From Eubacterium sp. (GTDB taxonomy: Bacteria; Bacillota; Clostridia; Oscillospirales; Acutalibacteraceae), in contig JAFLRZ010000002.1 in the NCBI GenBank assembly GCA_022511225.1, positions 102,424 through 166,423 of the forward strand: a stretch of DNA of 64,000 nucleotides, in the 5' to 3' direction. Position numbers and translations under genes: made by a program. The notes below the pieces were generated by a model that saw only the letters and a program-made list of their open reading frames with translations, searched no databases and was not told where the DNA came from. This document shows positions 36,782-45,507 of this stretch, piece by piece; position 1 is the first letter of the stretch; every line of letters starts with the position of its first letter.

Positions 36782-38503
36782 TTATACGTCATCCTCGCCC
36801 TGTAAAGCATCGTAGCCGTGCTCGCCTGTACGAACCTTGACAACATCTTCAACGTCATAGATAAATATTTTACCGTCACCGATATTGCCTGTGTAAAGCA
36901 CTGTACGAGCCGTTTCAACAACCTTAGCCACAGGAACTGCTGAAACTACCATTTCAAGCTTCATCTTCGGATTAAGGCTCATTTCCTGAATCTCAACACC
37001 ACGGTATTTTCTGATGTGACCCTTCTGGGTACCGCAGCCCATTACGTTTGTAACGGTCATACCTGTAATGCCGATTGAATTCATTGATTCCTTAATTTCC
37101 TCAAACTTAGCAGGGTTGAATATCATAACAATTTTAGTAAGCTTTGCCTCAGTATTTGTTGTGTATGTTTCAACAGGAACTGCTTTTTCAACTGATGCTA
37201 CAGGAGCTTTGAGTGATTCTGCTGTAAAGCTTGCGGCAGGCATAAAGTCTGCATAGGCTGACGGAAGGTTATGCTCTGTAGCATCAAGACCCTTGATTTC
37301 TTCTTCAGCCGTAACTCTGAGACCGTGGAACTTTTTGATTGCAAAGAACACGATGGTCATTGTAACAACAGTCCAAGCCGCAACTGCAATGAAACCTAAG
37401 AACTGAATACCAAGCTGTTTAAATCCGCCGCCATAGAACAAGCCTACACCGACACCGTCTGCACCTGTTGAGAACAGACCAACTGCAATCGTGCCCCAGA
37501 TGCCGTTTGCCATATGAACTGCAACAGCTCCTACAGGGTCGTCGATATGAAGCTTCTTGTCAAGTAACTCAACAACAAGTACAACGAGTATACCTGAAAC
37601 TGCACCGATGATTATTGAGCCGAGAGCATCAACGCAGTCACAAGGAGCAGTGATAGCTACAAGACCTGCAAGTGATGCATTAAGTGACATTGATACGTCA
37701 GGCTTGCCGTCCTTTACCCAAGTGAAAATCATAGTAACAACAGTAGCAACTGCAGGAGATAAGGTAGTCGTTACAAAAATAGAAGCGAGTGAATCAACAG
37801 ACGTTGCTGCCGCACCGTTAAAGCCGTACCAGCCAAACCAAAGAATGAATACACCGAGTGCACCAAGTGTCAGTGAATGACCGGGAATAGCCTTTGCGAT
37901 TTTCTTGCCTGTTTTCTTATCTACCTTATACTTACCGATACGCGGACCGAGTATTGCTGCACCGATAAGCGCCGCGATACCGCCAACCATATGAATAGCG
38001 GTTGAACCTGCAAAATCGTGGAAACCGCGAACAACAAGCCAGCCCTCCGGATTCCATATCCATCCTGCCTCAATCGGATAAACGACAGCGGAAATTACTG
38101 CTGAATAGATGCAGTATGACGAGAACTTTGTACGCTCTGCCATAGCACCTGAAACGATTGTTGCCGCCGTTGCGCAGAATACAAGGTTGAATACAAAGCC
38201 TGACCAGTTTGCAGAATTCCCTGTATAGTCTGTAAGAAGACCGAGCGTCGGCATACCTACAAGGCCGCCGAGGCATTCCTCACCCATCATAAGTCCGAAG
38301 CCTAACAAAATAAACATTACGGCACCTATGCAAAAATCCATAAGATTTTTCATAATGATGTTTCCTGCATTTTTTGCTCTGGTAAAACCGCTTTCAACCA
38401 TTGCAAAGCCGCACTGCATAAAAAACACCAATGCCGCACCGATCAGAAACCATACGCCGAAAACACTGCCGTCAATGGCTTCTACAATTGATTCCATTGT
38501 CAT
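36782..38503 (-). CDS. amt: Ammonium transporter fused to a PII signalling domain
   Basis: 573 aa. About eleven membrane helices (residues 10-400) carry the Amt signatures FAGSTAIHMVGGIAAL (pore His) and AVHMANGIWG. From about residue 460 a complete PII (GlnB/GlnK) domain follows: KIVMIFNPAKFEEI, CGTQKGHIRKYRG, TGNIGDGKIFIYDVEDVVKVRTGE. In the T-loop the uridylylated Tyr position reads Ile (YRGVEIQ), so control by uridylylation is unlikely. The start at MTMESIV follows GGAGGAGG. Lies between glnA and gltB1. Confidence 0.92.
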   Translation of the reverse strand: MTMESIVEAIDGSVFGVWFLIGAALVFFMQCGFAMVESGFTRAKNAGNIIMKNLMDFCIGAVMFILLGFGLMMGEECLGGLVGMPTLGLLTDYTGNSANWSGFVFNLVFCATAATIVSGAMAERTKFSSYCIYSAVISAVVYPIEAGWIWNPEGWLVVRGFHDFAGSTAIHMVGGIAALIGAAILGPRIGKYKVDKKTGKKIAKAIPGHSLTLGALGVFILWFGWYGFNGAAATSVDSLASIFVTTTLSPAVATVVTMIFTWVKDGKPDVSMSLNASLAGLVAITAPCDCVDALGSIIIGAVSGILVVLVVELLDKKLHIDDPVGAVAVHMANGIWGTIAVGLFSTGADGVGVGLFYGGGFKQLGIQFLGFIAVAAWTVVTMTIVFFAIKKFHGLRVTAEEEIKGLDATEHNLPSAYADFMPAASFTAESLKAPVASVEKAVPVETYTTNTEAKLTKIVMIFNPAKFEEIKESMNSIGITGMTVTNVMGCGTQKGHIRKYRGVEIQEMSLNPKMKLEMVVSAVPVAKVVETARTVLYTGNIGDGKIFIYDVEDVVKVRTGEHGYDALQGEDDV

Positions 38504-38546
38504 AATTTTTTCCTCCTCCATATTTTATATAAAAATGAAATCATAC

Positions 38547-38582
38547 AAAAAGGGGTGCCCGTATTACTACGGACACCCCTTT
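38547..38582 (-). terminator. Terminator-like hairpin in the amt leader
   Basis: On the minus strand AAAGGGGTG-t-CCGTA-GTAA-TACGG-g-CACCCC is followed by TTTTT, about 45 nt before the amt start. Confidence 0.65.
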
Positions 38583-38594
38583 GTGCCTAAATAA

Positions 38595-38624
38595 ATCAGC
38601 GTCTGCATCTAAACAGACGCTGAT
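38595..38624 (-). promoter_or_regulatory. Hairpin between glnA and amt
   Basis: ATCAGCGTCTG / CAGACGCTGAT, a perfect 11-bp stem with an 8-nt loop, lying directly before the amt leader terminator. Possible antiterminator or stability element. Confidence 0.5.
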
Positions 38625-38645
38625 AAAAACGATGGCTGAGCCATC
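38625..38645 (-). terminator. Short terminator after glnA
   Basis: On the minus strand GATGGC-TCA-GCCATC followed by GTTTTT, 15 nt past the glnA stop. Confidence 0.6.
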
Positions 38646-38660
38646 AAAGAGAGGGTTAGA

Positions 38661-40001
38661 TTATTTCTTAAGGTATCTGTTAATCTCCCACTGTGAAACC
38701 TGAGTACGGTATTCATCCCACTCGTTTTTCTTGCCTCCGATGTAAGCATCAAAAACGTGGTCACCTACGGTTTCTCTGATAAACGGATCAGCCTCAGCAG
38801 CATAAACTGCCTCGATAAGACTGCCCGGAAGGCAATCTATGCCTGCCTCCTTAAGCTCAGCAGAAGTAAGGTCAAATACGTTATAATCAACGGCTGGGTC
38901 AGGTTCTAAGCCATTCTTTATACCGTCAAGACCGGCTGCAAGGCAAAGTGCCATTTCAAGATATGGATTACAAGTAGGGTCAGGACAACGAAGCTCAACA
39001 CGTGTTCCCTTACCTCTTGCTGCAGGAATACGAACAAGTGACGATCTGTTTGAAGCAGACCAAGCGATATAGCAAGGAGCCTCATAACCCGGAACAAGTC
39101 TTTTATATGAGTTAACCGTAGGGTTTGAAAAGGCTGCAATACCCTTTACGTGCTTTATAATACCTGCGATGAAAGCGTAAGCAGTCTTGGAAAGGCCAAG
39201 CTCATCTGATGGATCATCGAAAGCATTTGAACCGTCTGCAAGATTGTAAAGGCTCATATTAGTGTGCATACCCGAACCGTTTATACCAAATACAGGCTTT
39301 GGCATAAACGTTGCGTGAAGGCCGTGCTTTGTGGCATATGTCTTAACAACGTGCTTAAATGTCATAACTCTGTCAGCAGTAGTCATAACCTCGCCGAATT
39401 TGAAATCTATTTCATGCTGAGATTCAGCAACCTCGTGGTGAGAAGCCTCGATTTCAAAGCCCATATTCTCAAGAGCAAGGCAGATGTCTCGACGGCAGTT
39501 TTCACCGGCGTCAATAGGGTTAAGATCAAAATATCCGCCTTTATCGGTCATTTCAGTAGTTGGGTTGCCGTTTTCATCTCTCTTGAAAAGGAAGAATTCA
39601 AGCTCAGGACCAACATTGAAGCCATAGCCCATTTCAGCTGCCTCTTCTATAACCTTACTGAGCACGTTTTTAGGATCGCCCAAAAACGGAGTTTTATTGT
39701 CTGCCATATAAACAGAGCAGATAAGACGAGCTGTATTCTTATCACCGAAGGTTCTCCATGGAAAGATTGCCCACGAATCGAGGTCCGGATGAAGATACAT
39801 ATCCGATTCATCAATACGAACGAAGCCATCGATAGAAGAGCCATCAAACATACACTCGTTATCAAGCGCTTTTTTCAGCTGAGATACGGTAATCGCAACG
39901 TTTTTCATAAGACCGAAAACGTCTGTGAACTGAAGTCTGACGAACTCTACGTTATTTTCTTCGGCACTCTTAAGAATGTCTTCCTTTGTGTACTTACTCA
40001 T
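38661..40001 (-). CDS. glnA: Glutamine synthetase type I
   Basis: 446 aa GSI-alpha-size enzyme. [15 protein letters not shown] is the beta-grasp start and DGSSIDGF the latch region. [15 protein letters not shown] and [11 protein letters not shown] carry metal and ATP ligands, and [21 protein letters not shown] binds glutamate. The adenylylation loop of GSI-beta is absent, implying feedback control by glutamine. ATG 40001 follows GGGAGGAG. It heads the nitrogen block. Confidence 0.95.
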   Translation of the reverse strand: MSKYTKEDILKSAEENNVEFVRLQFTDVFGLMKNVAITVSQLKKALDNECMFDGSSIDGFVRIDESDMYLHPDLDSWAIFPWRTFGDKNTARLICSVYMADNKTPFLGDPKNVLSKVIEEAAEMGYGFNVGPELEFFLFKRDENGNPTTEMTDKGGYFDLNPIDAGENCRRDICLALENMGFEIEASHHEVAESQHEIDFKFGEVMTTADRVMTFKHVVKTYATKHGLHATFMPKPVFGINGSGMHTNMSLYNLADGSNAFDDPSDELGLSKTAYAFIAGIIKHVKGIAAFSNPTVNSYKRLVPGYEAPCYIAWSASNRSSLVRIPAARGKGTRVELRCPDPTCNPYLEMALCLAAGLDGIKNGLEPDPAVDYNVFDLTSAELKEAGIDCLPGSLIEAVYAAEADPFIRETVGDHVFDAYIGGKKNEWDEYRTQVSQWEINRYLKK

Positions 40002-40046
40002 AGCAAATACTCCTCCCGTAAAATATAATACATTTTTATACGCAAT

Positions 40047-40080
40047 AAAAAAGGGCACTCCACCTATGTGGAACGCCCTT
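40047..40080 (-). promoter_or_regulatory. Attenuator-like terminator in the glnA leader
   Basis: On the minus strand AAGGGC-gt-TCCAC-ATAG-GTGGA-gt-GCCCTT is followed by TTTT. It sits between the glnA promoter and its start codon, only about 10-15 nt after the expected transcription start. Confidence 0.7.
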
Positions 40081-40097
40081 GTTCTTACTACAATACC

Positions 40098-40125
40098 ATT
40101 ATAGCTCCTGTTTGTTAAAAGTCAA
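40098..40125 (-). promoter_or_regulatory. Promoter of glnA
   Basis: TTGACT (40120-40125), a 16-nt spacer and TATAAT (40098-40103) on the minus strand. Confidence 0.75.
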
Positions 40126-40241
40126 CAAAATGTTGAAATTTTATTAAATATGCAAGCGTAGGCAGATGATAAATTTATATCATTTGTGCAATTTACATAA
40201 AATAAAATTATCGGCTGCGCACTGAATCGAATTAAATTTCG

Positions 40242-40607
40242 TTATTTCAATACTAACTGCGGCAGCATTACAGCCAAAACGCTCAATATTACACTTGCTA
40301 ATACATATACCAAAGCAACCGTAACAGATCCGCCTTTTATCAACTCTGCCGTTTCAAGAGAAAACGTAGAAAAGGTTGTAAAGCCGCCGCATATTCCGAC
40401 CTTTAAAAAGAGCAACCATTTCGGATCAATGTTTTCATTTTTTGATACGGCAAAAGCTATACATCCGATTGCAAAAGCACCTGCAATATTTATTATGAAA
40501 GTGTTAATCGGAAACGGCTCAGGATTTTTAATAGGAACTAAACTTATGAGGTATCTTAAAACTGCTCCGATAAAACCTCCTAAGCCAACTAATAAACAAT
40601 TTAACAT
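40242..40607 (-). CDS. crcB: FluC/CrcB fluoride channel
   Basis: 121 aa, four membrane helices. Conserved NTFIINIAGAF (pore Asn) and GGFTTFSTFSLE (Phe box and polar track) are present. FluC works as an antiparallel dual-topology dimer exporting fluoride. Only one copy is seen, and no fluoride riboswitch is recognisable in the short leader, which has GGAG before the ATG. Confidence 0.92.
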   Translation of the reverse strand: MLNCLLVGLGGFIGAVLRYLISLVPIKNPEPFPINTFIINIAGAFAIGCIAFAVSKNENIDPKWLLFLKVGICGGFTTFSTFSLETAELIKGGSVTVALVYVLASVILSVLAVMLPQLVLK

Positions 40608-40918
40608 TTTTTATACTCCAATGACATAAATTTTGCAATTAATACTATATCACATTTTTCAATAATTTCAAACCCAAAGAAATCATTGAAATGGAATTAT
40701 ACAAAGAAATACCTGCATCATCATTATTCTCATATGTGAATTTGAGATTTGTATTAGCGTTTTCTAATATTGTCATAAAGTAAACCACGCACTGATACAA
40801 GAAACCATATTGAGGGATTAATTATTAATCCTCCAAAATATAATTACCACACGCTATTAGCACATCACATAAATCATATCAATGATTTATTATATTACAT
40901 AATATAATATCGCATAGC

Positions 40919-40960
40919 AAAAAATCCGAACACACCGTCTGCAACGATGTTGTTCGGATT
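40919..40960 (-). terminator. Terminator downstream of the GNAT genes
   Basis: AATCCGAACA / TGTTCGGATT (40923-40932/40951-40960) followed by a T run on the minus strand. The 510-nt gap 40608-41119 otherwise holds A+T-rich sequence with no gene I can support. Confidence 0.7.
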
Positions 40961-41119
40961 ATTCTTGCTTGCCTGTGACCTGCATTTTTGATACAAAAAT
41001 CAAATTTATGCGATATTCAAAGGCAATGTGCGATTTTTGGTTTCAAGGATGAGCTGAATTGGAAAAGAGTTCGTTCTCTATCTCCCCCTGTTTATTTCAT
41101 TGTTGCACGCTCTAATATT

Positions 41120-41638
41120 TTAATCAGCCAAATTATATATGTAAGATACTACGGGGTAATATTTTCCACCTATATCAATATTCTTTTCAAGCCAAGAAAT
41201 TCCTCCCATTTTATCGTAGAATTTTCTTGCGTTATAATTTTCCTTAAAGCACCCTAAATATAATTTCCTTTTACCTTTTTGTTTAAGATACTTCAATGTA
41301 TGATTAAATAATTCACTACCAATTCCCATTCTTTTAATATCAGGTTTGACATAAATTTCTCGTATTTCGCAGTCGATTTCTTTATCTTCATAAACAGATT
41401 TATCATAATTATAAATTCTGCAAAAGCCTAATATTTCATTATCCCTTTGGGCAACAAAAATATTTTCTAAAGAATATTTTTTAATCGTTTTAATTTGTTC
41501 AAATATAGACATTGAATTTAAATATTTATCATCAATTATTCCTTTATATGCACTTTGCCATCCTGTTACTTTTATCTCTGCAATTGAGTCTATATCACAA
41601 AATTTGGCATGTCTGATTTTAATGTTGCTTAATTTCAT
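41120..41638 (-). CDS. GNAT-family N-acetyltransferase
   Basis: 172 aa. The acetyl-CoA loop region EIYVKPDIKRMGIGSELFNHTLKYLK carries the Q/RxxGxG/A signature, and the C-terminal YDKMGGISWLEKNIDIGGKYYPVVSYIY resembles RimI-like or polyamine/aminoglycoside acetyltransferases. Substrate unknown. Confidence 0.85.
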   Translation of the reverse strand: MKLSNIKIRHAKFCDIDSIAEIKVTGWQSAYKGIIDDKYLNSMSIFEQIKTIKKYSLENIFVAQRDNEILGFCRIYNYDKSVYEDKEIDCEIREIYVKPDIKRMGIGSELFNHTLKYLKQKGKRKLYLGCFKENYNARKFYDKMGGISWLEKNIDIGGKYYPVVSYIYNLAD

Positions 41639-41674
41639 ATTTATGCATCTTTCTTAATTATTATTGTTTGCATA

Positions 41675-42199
41675 TCAACTGTCAATCCAATATTTTTCTA
41701 TATTATCCTTCTTATTTGGATCATAGACAGTAGATTCGTATATGCCGCCATTGTTTAAGATGGTCTTACGACTTCCTTCATTATCATCAAGACAACAGAC
41801 AAGCACTTTATTCAGTCCTAGCTTTTTACATACAGGTAGAATATCCCGTAACATTTGAGTAGCATAGCCTTTTCTTCGTTCTGAATGGCATATAGAATAT
41901 CCAATATGTCCTGCATATTTTTCGAGAAATTCATTAAAATAGTGCCTAATCTGAATTATTCCAACCACTTTGTTATCATTTTCACGAACATAAATAAACT
42001 GAGTAGCAGGAACCAAACCGACAGGACAAGTTTCTGCATTAGAACAATCATTCACCTGTTTTATCCAATCGAATACATTTTCAGTTCTTTTAAGAGATAA
42101 ACCCCCATCCATGCTTCCACCATTCATTATAAATTCTTGACGAAATGCCTGTATTTCTTTTTCATATTCCATTGTAGGCACGACCAATTTCATATGCAT
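41675..42199 (-). CDS. GNAT-family N-acetyltransferase
   Basis: 174 aa: FIYVRENDNKVVGIIQIRHYFN, then HIGYSICHSERRKGYATQML with the acetyl-CoA-binding RRKGYA, and a terminal ENNG-type (NNGGIYESTVYDP) segment. Probable small-molecule acetyltransferase in tandem with the next gene downstream. It is the last core gene before the att repeat. Confidence 0.85.
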   Translation of the reverse strand: MHMKLVVPTMEYEKEIQAFRQEFIMNGGSMDGGLSLKRTENVFDWIKQVNDCSNAETCPVGLVPATQFIYVRENDNKVVGIIQIRHYFNEFLEKYAGHIGYSICHSERRKGYATQMLRDILPVCKKLGLNKVLVCCLDDNEGSRKTILNNGGIYESTVYDPNKKDNIEKYWIDS

Positions 42200-42390
42200 T
42201 ATCTCCTACTTGAATTTTTTTATTTGTAAAAGTCAGTTTTTATTGAAACTATTATAACATAATGCCAAAATTGATTCAATATGCTTCCTTTTTCGATGGG
42301 TATACAACTCTTGCGCCACCCCTAAAAAGGGCAAAAAAATAATGTCTATGAACTGGCATTCAAATTTGCAATGAGCGTAAAAGCTTTTTA

Positions 42391-42663
42391 TTAAAGGCAT
42401 TTTGACAAAATAATAGAGCAACCAAAATTATACCATTTTAGTTGCCCTATTGTGGTCGAGGTGAGCCTCAACCTGATTAGCACACAACTAACAATTTGTT
42501 TTGGCAAATCGCCAGTAAAGTCAAAGGGTAAATGAAATTGTCTTTTTTCTGCAAAAAACTTCGCTTCGACAATCTCAAAACAAGTATATAAAAAATCGCA
42601 GGAAAGGCAAGGGAAAAATCCATCCTCTAATGGCACGGGTGACTGCCCAATGAAAACAACCAA
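42391..42663 (-). CDS. Doubtful 90-aa ORF across the left attachment repeat
   Basis: The frame is open but has no ribosome-binding site; the first ~60 residues (FIGQSPVPLEDGFFPCLSCDF) look biased rather than random. It runs straight through the att repeat and the adjoining terminator hairpin, which argues against a functional protein. The rest of 42200-43083 holds repeats, hairpins and A+T-rich sequence only. Confidence 0.2.
   Translation of the reverse strand: MVVFIGQSPVPLEDGFFPCLSCDFLYTCFEIVEAKFFAEKRQFHLPFDFTGDLPKQIVSCVLIRLRLTSTTIGQLKWYNFGCSIILSKCL
42418..42450 (-). terminator. Probable native terminator of the displaced tRNA 3' end
   Basis: GAGCAACcAAAAT ... ATTTTaGTTGCcC forms a long imperfect stem with TATTATTTT on the minus strand, directly left of the repeat at 42453. 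Confidence 0.55.
42453..42464. repeat. Left attachment-site repeat (tRNA 3'-end copy)
   Basis: TGGTCGAGGTGA is identical to 63988-63999. Reverse-complemented it reads TCACCTCGACCA, a tRNA acceptor stem with discriminator A and encoded CCA. Confidence 0.65.
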
Positions 42664-42957
42664 TCTCTCGAAATTTATTACCCTCTTTCTAAAAAAGTGT
42701 GTTTTTGTGTTTTTTGCTGAAAGCGTTGTTTATCAAAATTAAATATATATTATAATTATGAAGCACTGTAAGATAAAATCATATGTCTTGCGGTGCTTTT
42801 TTGCGGAATTTTACAAGGAATAGTTCCTATGAATAGTCACTCTATACTGTTCCGTAAAAATATATCATAATATGGAAAGGAATGCAGATTTTGGGGTGCA
42901 CGATAGAGATTCGCAGATAAGCTAATTTCAAAGGCACCTCCAAGTGGCAAAAAGAAA

Positions 42958-42991
42958 ATAACGATCATGCTACAGCGTGGTCGTTTTTCTT
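42958..42991 (+). terminator. Terminator-like hairpin upstream of the virulence-related gene
   Basis: AACGATCATGC / GCGTGGTCGTT pair with two G-U wobbles and are followed by TTTTC. Confidence 0.5.
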
Positions 42992-43083
42992 TGTATTTCT
43001 CAGTATTTCTCGCACATATGACTTGCTATTTGTCCTCTTTAGAGTGATATATAGACTACCAAAAACAAAGGAGGACAAAAGCC

Positions 43084-43744
43084 ATGAAGAAAAGGAATTT
43101 CAACGTTACAGGAAAGTATACAAAAGTTGGCGAAGACCATCGCCGCAATAACAGGAGCCGAGGCTGTTTACAAGAATGCACCGACCTACGAATACGAGAT
43201 TGGCTGCTTCACGCTTGGCAGAAACGGAGAGGTTCTTTGCGAGGACGGAGACGCCCTTGAAGAACTCATTATAAGCCTCGTTGAAGAAGGCTACTCTCCG
43301 GCAGTCGAAGCAGATGCCGACACAGGCCGCGAAGCAGGAATTTCCATTCAGATGCCGATGAACGGATTTGACGGTGATGCGTTTTCCCGGCTTGAGCAGC
43401 TTGTGGAATCCAAAGAGACACTGATCAAGAAGGCCATCGGAGCAGACAGCCTTATGATCGGAGAGCAGGACGGCAAACTGGACTTCGCTTGGTTCAAAAA
43501 GGATGCCAGCCCGGAAGAGATCCACGCATACATGAGCCTTGTGACAGCTCTTTGCAAAATGGCAAAAGAGGCCAATCGCATCATAGCGAAAGACCGGGAT
43601 GTGGAAAATGAGAAGTACGCATTCAGATGTTTCCTTCTCCGGCTCGGCTTCATCGGTGATGAAAACAAGGCGGATCGCAAAATCCTGCTCCAGAACCTTG
43701 ACGGGAATTCCGCGTGGAGAAGCGGCGCACCCAAGAAGGCGTGA
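43084..43744 (+). pseudogene. Phage 'virulence-related' protein, frameshifted
   Basis: ATG 43084 has an excellent AAAGGAGG site and begins MKKRNFNVTGKYTK, but that frame then runs into unrelated sequence and stops. The frame starting at TTG 43127 continues as LAKTIAAITGAEAVYKNAPT, then EYEIGCFTL and about 200 aa more. Together they match the usual layout of this Firmicutes phage/ICE family. A one-base indel near 43125 explains the break. Function unknown. Confidence 0.7.
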
Positions 43745-43760
43745 TCGTTAAATCATTAAA

Positions 43761-43798
43761 ACGACCATGCCGGGCAATACCAAGCATGGCCGTTCTTT
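43761..43798 (+). terminator. Terminator after the virulence-related gene
   Basis: ACGaCCATGC / GCATGGcCGT stem followed by TCTTTAT. Confidence 0.6.
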
Positions 43799-43807
43799 AT
43801 GTAGTCA

Positions 43808-44401
43808 TTAATCTTTAGATTCTTCCTTATCGAATTCTGACCAGTATTCTTTGTTGCGCTTAGTGTAGGTTCTATTTCTACGGTGTTTCTTTGTCGGTGG
43901 TTCCGTTTTTTCTTTTCTGTATGGTGCCCCTTCCCAACGGAAGATACTATCATCTTTGAATCCGTATTTTTCAGCTATTTTATCATGACACAGATCGTAT
44001 TCGTCTTTATCAAGGATGCCGCGTCTATACATCATATCCAGATGAGTCATTGTCATAATGTAGTTGAATCTGCGGTTCTCAAAAATTCGTTGATCTTCCG
44101 CCACTTCTGCTATCGGCTTATAATATGGTGCCCATGTTATTCTCACAACCCTTTGTGACGGAGAAGGCAATGGCTCATTGATCAGTTTATCTGTAGAAAT
44201 GAGTTTGTCGAAAGTTTCTAAAGCTGTAGCAAATCTTCGTTTCTCCAGAATTTGACGGAATTGTTGCTGCCAATCTGAGATATCACAACTAAAGAAATTC
44301 CAAAGTTCGATGATTTTGTCATCGCGGCCATCCTGGTAGGGATAGTATTCAACCGCTTCTGCATATAGCCGTAAAATGACATCCTTCTGTTTATCGTTCA
44401 T
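43808..44401 (-). CDS. Hypothetical element protein
   Basis: 197 aa, not recognised. It is helical, with a SHOCT-like amphipathic segment near 120-147 (HLDMMYRRGILDKDEYD) and a very basic C-terminus (KKHRRNRTYTKRNK). Its start overlaps the end of the frameshifted sigma-like gene by 4 nt, so they form a transcription unit. Confidence 0.6.
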   Translation of the reverse strand: MNDKQKDVILRLYAEAVEYYPYQDGRDDKIIELWNFFSCDISDWQQQFRQILEKRRFATALETFDKLISTDKLINEPLPSPSQRVVRITWAPYYKPIAEVAEDQRIFENRRFNYIMTMTHLDMMYRRGILDKDEYDLCHDKIAEKYGFKDDSIFRWEGAPYRKEKTEPPTKKHRRNRTYTKRNKEYWSEFDKEESKD

Positions 44402-45065
44402 AATTCAATACCTCCAGTATTCTTTTTTGGCCTGCCCCTCTTTCCGATTCTCACCCCTTTATCGTAAGCCCTCTGGTACATCAAGGCGTATTCACGATTT
44501 TCCTGATACCATCTGCGTTTTGCCTCACGACATTGTTCCTTATGGCTTTCATAATACTTACGTGCTTTTTCCCGGGCACGTTCTTTCTTTTCTTCCTCCG
44601 TGAGCTTTGGCCGAGGTTCAGCATCCGGTTTCTTCCGATTTTTTCGTACCATCTGCGACACTCTTCCCGGTGCCTTTCACGATATTTTCTGGCAATCTCA
44701 TCTTCTACGAGAAGGGTGGCGTGATATCCGTAGTAACAGAAATCTTCAGACTCTGATAACACGATCATGTTTTTCAAAACATAATCACGGTAAAGATTGG
44801 TACATTTCCGATCAAACGCAGTGTAGAAAAGAGTACTGAATTTGCTTTCCCAATTAAACTTTTTTGATTGTATTAACTGCCATAAAACAATAGAGCTTTC
44901 TTGGATATAATCATCCAAATCATAGATAGCAATTTTAGACAGGTGTTCTTTCCCTATTTTGATCATCATCGGGCGAAGATTGATGATCAGTTGCTGAAAA
45001 GCCTTTTCTGCCTGCTCCTGCGAGTAGATCCTTTTCAAAAGGTCTTCGTTACTGATAGTGTTCAT
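44398..45065 (-). pseudogene. Sigma-70-like factor with basic tail, frameshifted
   Basis: The upstream frame (from 45065) gives a sigma-region-2-like domain: NLRPMMIKIGKEHL, YDLDDYIQESSIVLWQLI, KFSTLFYTAFDRKCTN. It continues to HREECRRWYEK and then meets a run of six A (44639-44644 as T). In the -1 frame the protein resumes NRKKPDAEPRPKLTEEE and ends RGRPKKNTGGIEL, repeating the KYYESHKEQCREAKRRWY theme. Either a -1 slippage product or a homopolymer mutation. Confidence 0.65.
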
Positions 45066-45104
45066 GTGTCTTTTTGCCGATGCAGAAAAATGCCGGACGT
45101 GTGA

Positions 45105-45326
45105 TTATTCGTCCGGCATTAACTGATAAAGGAACGGCTTGAATGATTGTAAATTGAGCCGTTGTATCATTTTGTATTCTTCCTGTGTGATCATTCCTTC
45201 TTCAAGCATCTTCCTTGTGATTCGATCTGCTACAAAATAATTATAATCACGCTGCAACTCCTCATGTGTAATTTGATGCGGTTCATACTTAATCTCATAG
45301 CCGCTTTCAATTTTCAGTATCCGCAT
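45105..45326 (-). CDS. Small SHOCT-like element protein
   Basis: 73 aa beginning MRILKIESGYEIKYEPHQ after GAAAGGAGG. The second half (ITRKMLEEGMITQEEYKMI) is a SHOCT-type short C-terminal helix pair. Such proteins accompany recombinases in Firmicutes integrative elements; role unknown. Confidence 0.65.
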   Translation of the reverse strand: MRILKIESGYEIKYEPHQITHEELQRDYNYFVADRITRKMLEEGMITQEEYKMIQRLNLQSFKPFLYQLMPDE

Positions 45327-45424
45327 TTTGGCTCCTCCTTTCAGAAAAATGGTATCGTATTAATCGCTCATATTGACGGATATTGCAAGGGGATTTTGAT
45401 ACTTTTCCAGAGTGCAGAGCATAA

Positions 45425-45466
45425 AAAAACCACACGGAGGATTGTGTCACTCTGTGTGGCCATTAT
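45425..45466 (-). terminator. Terminator of the restriction-modification cassette
   Basis: CCACACGGAG / CTCTGTGTGG pair (one mismatch) and are followed by TTTTTTT on the minus strand. Confidence 0.75.
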
Positions 45467-45507
45467 TTTGATTTAGTTCTCTTTGAAAGGAATGGCGTTG
45501 ATCAATT

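Noticed and set aside
39264..40028. 254-codon open frame opposite glnA
   Set aside because: Antisense shadow of a highly conserved gene; no start site or family resemblance.
40047..40080. ANTAR-type dual-hexaloop antiterminator in the glnA leader
   Set aside because: Only one stem is visible and its loop does not show the A1/G4 hexaloop pattern.
40608..40680. Fluoride riboswitch before crcB
   Set aside because: The short leader lacks the conserved GGnGAUGG core and pseudoknot partners.
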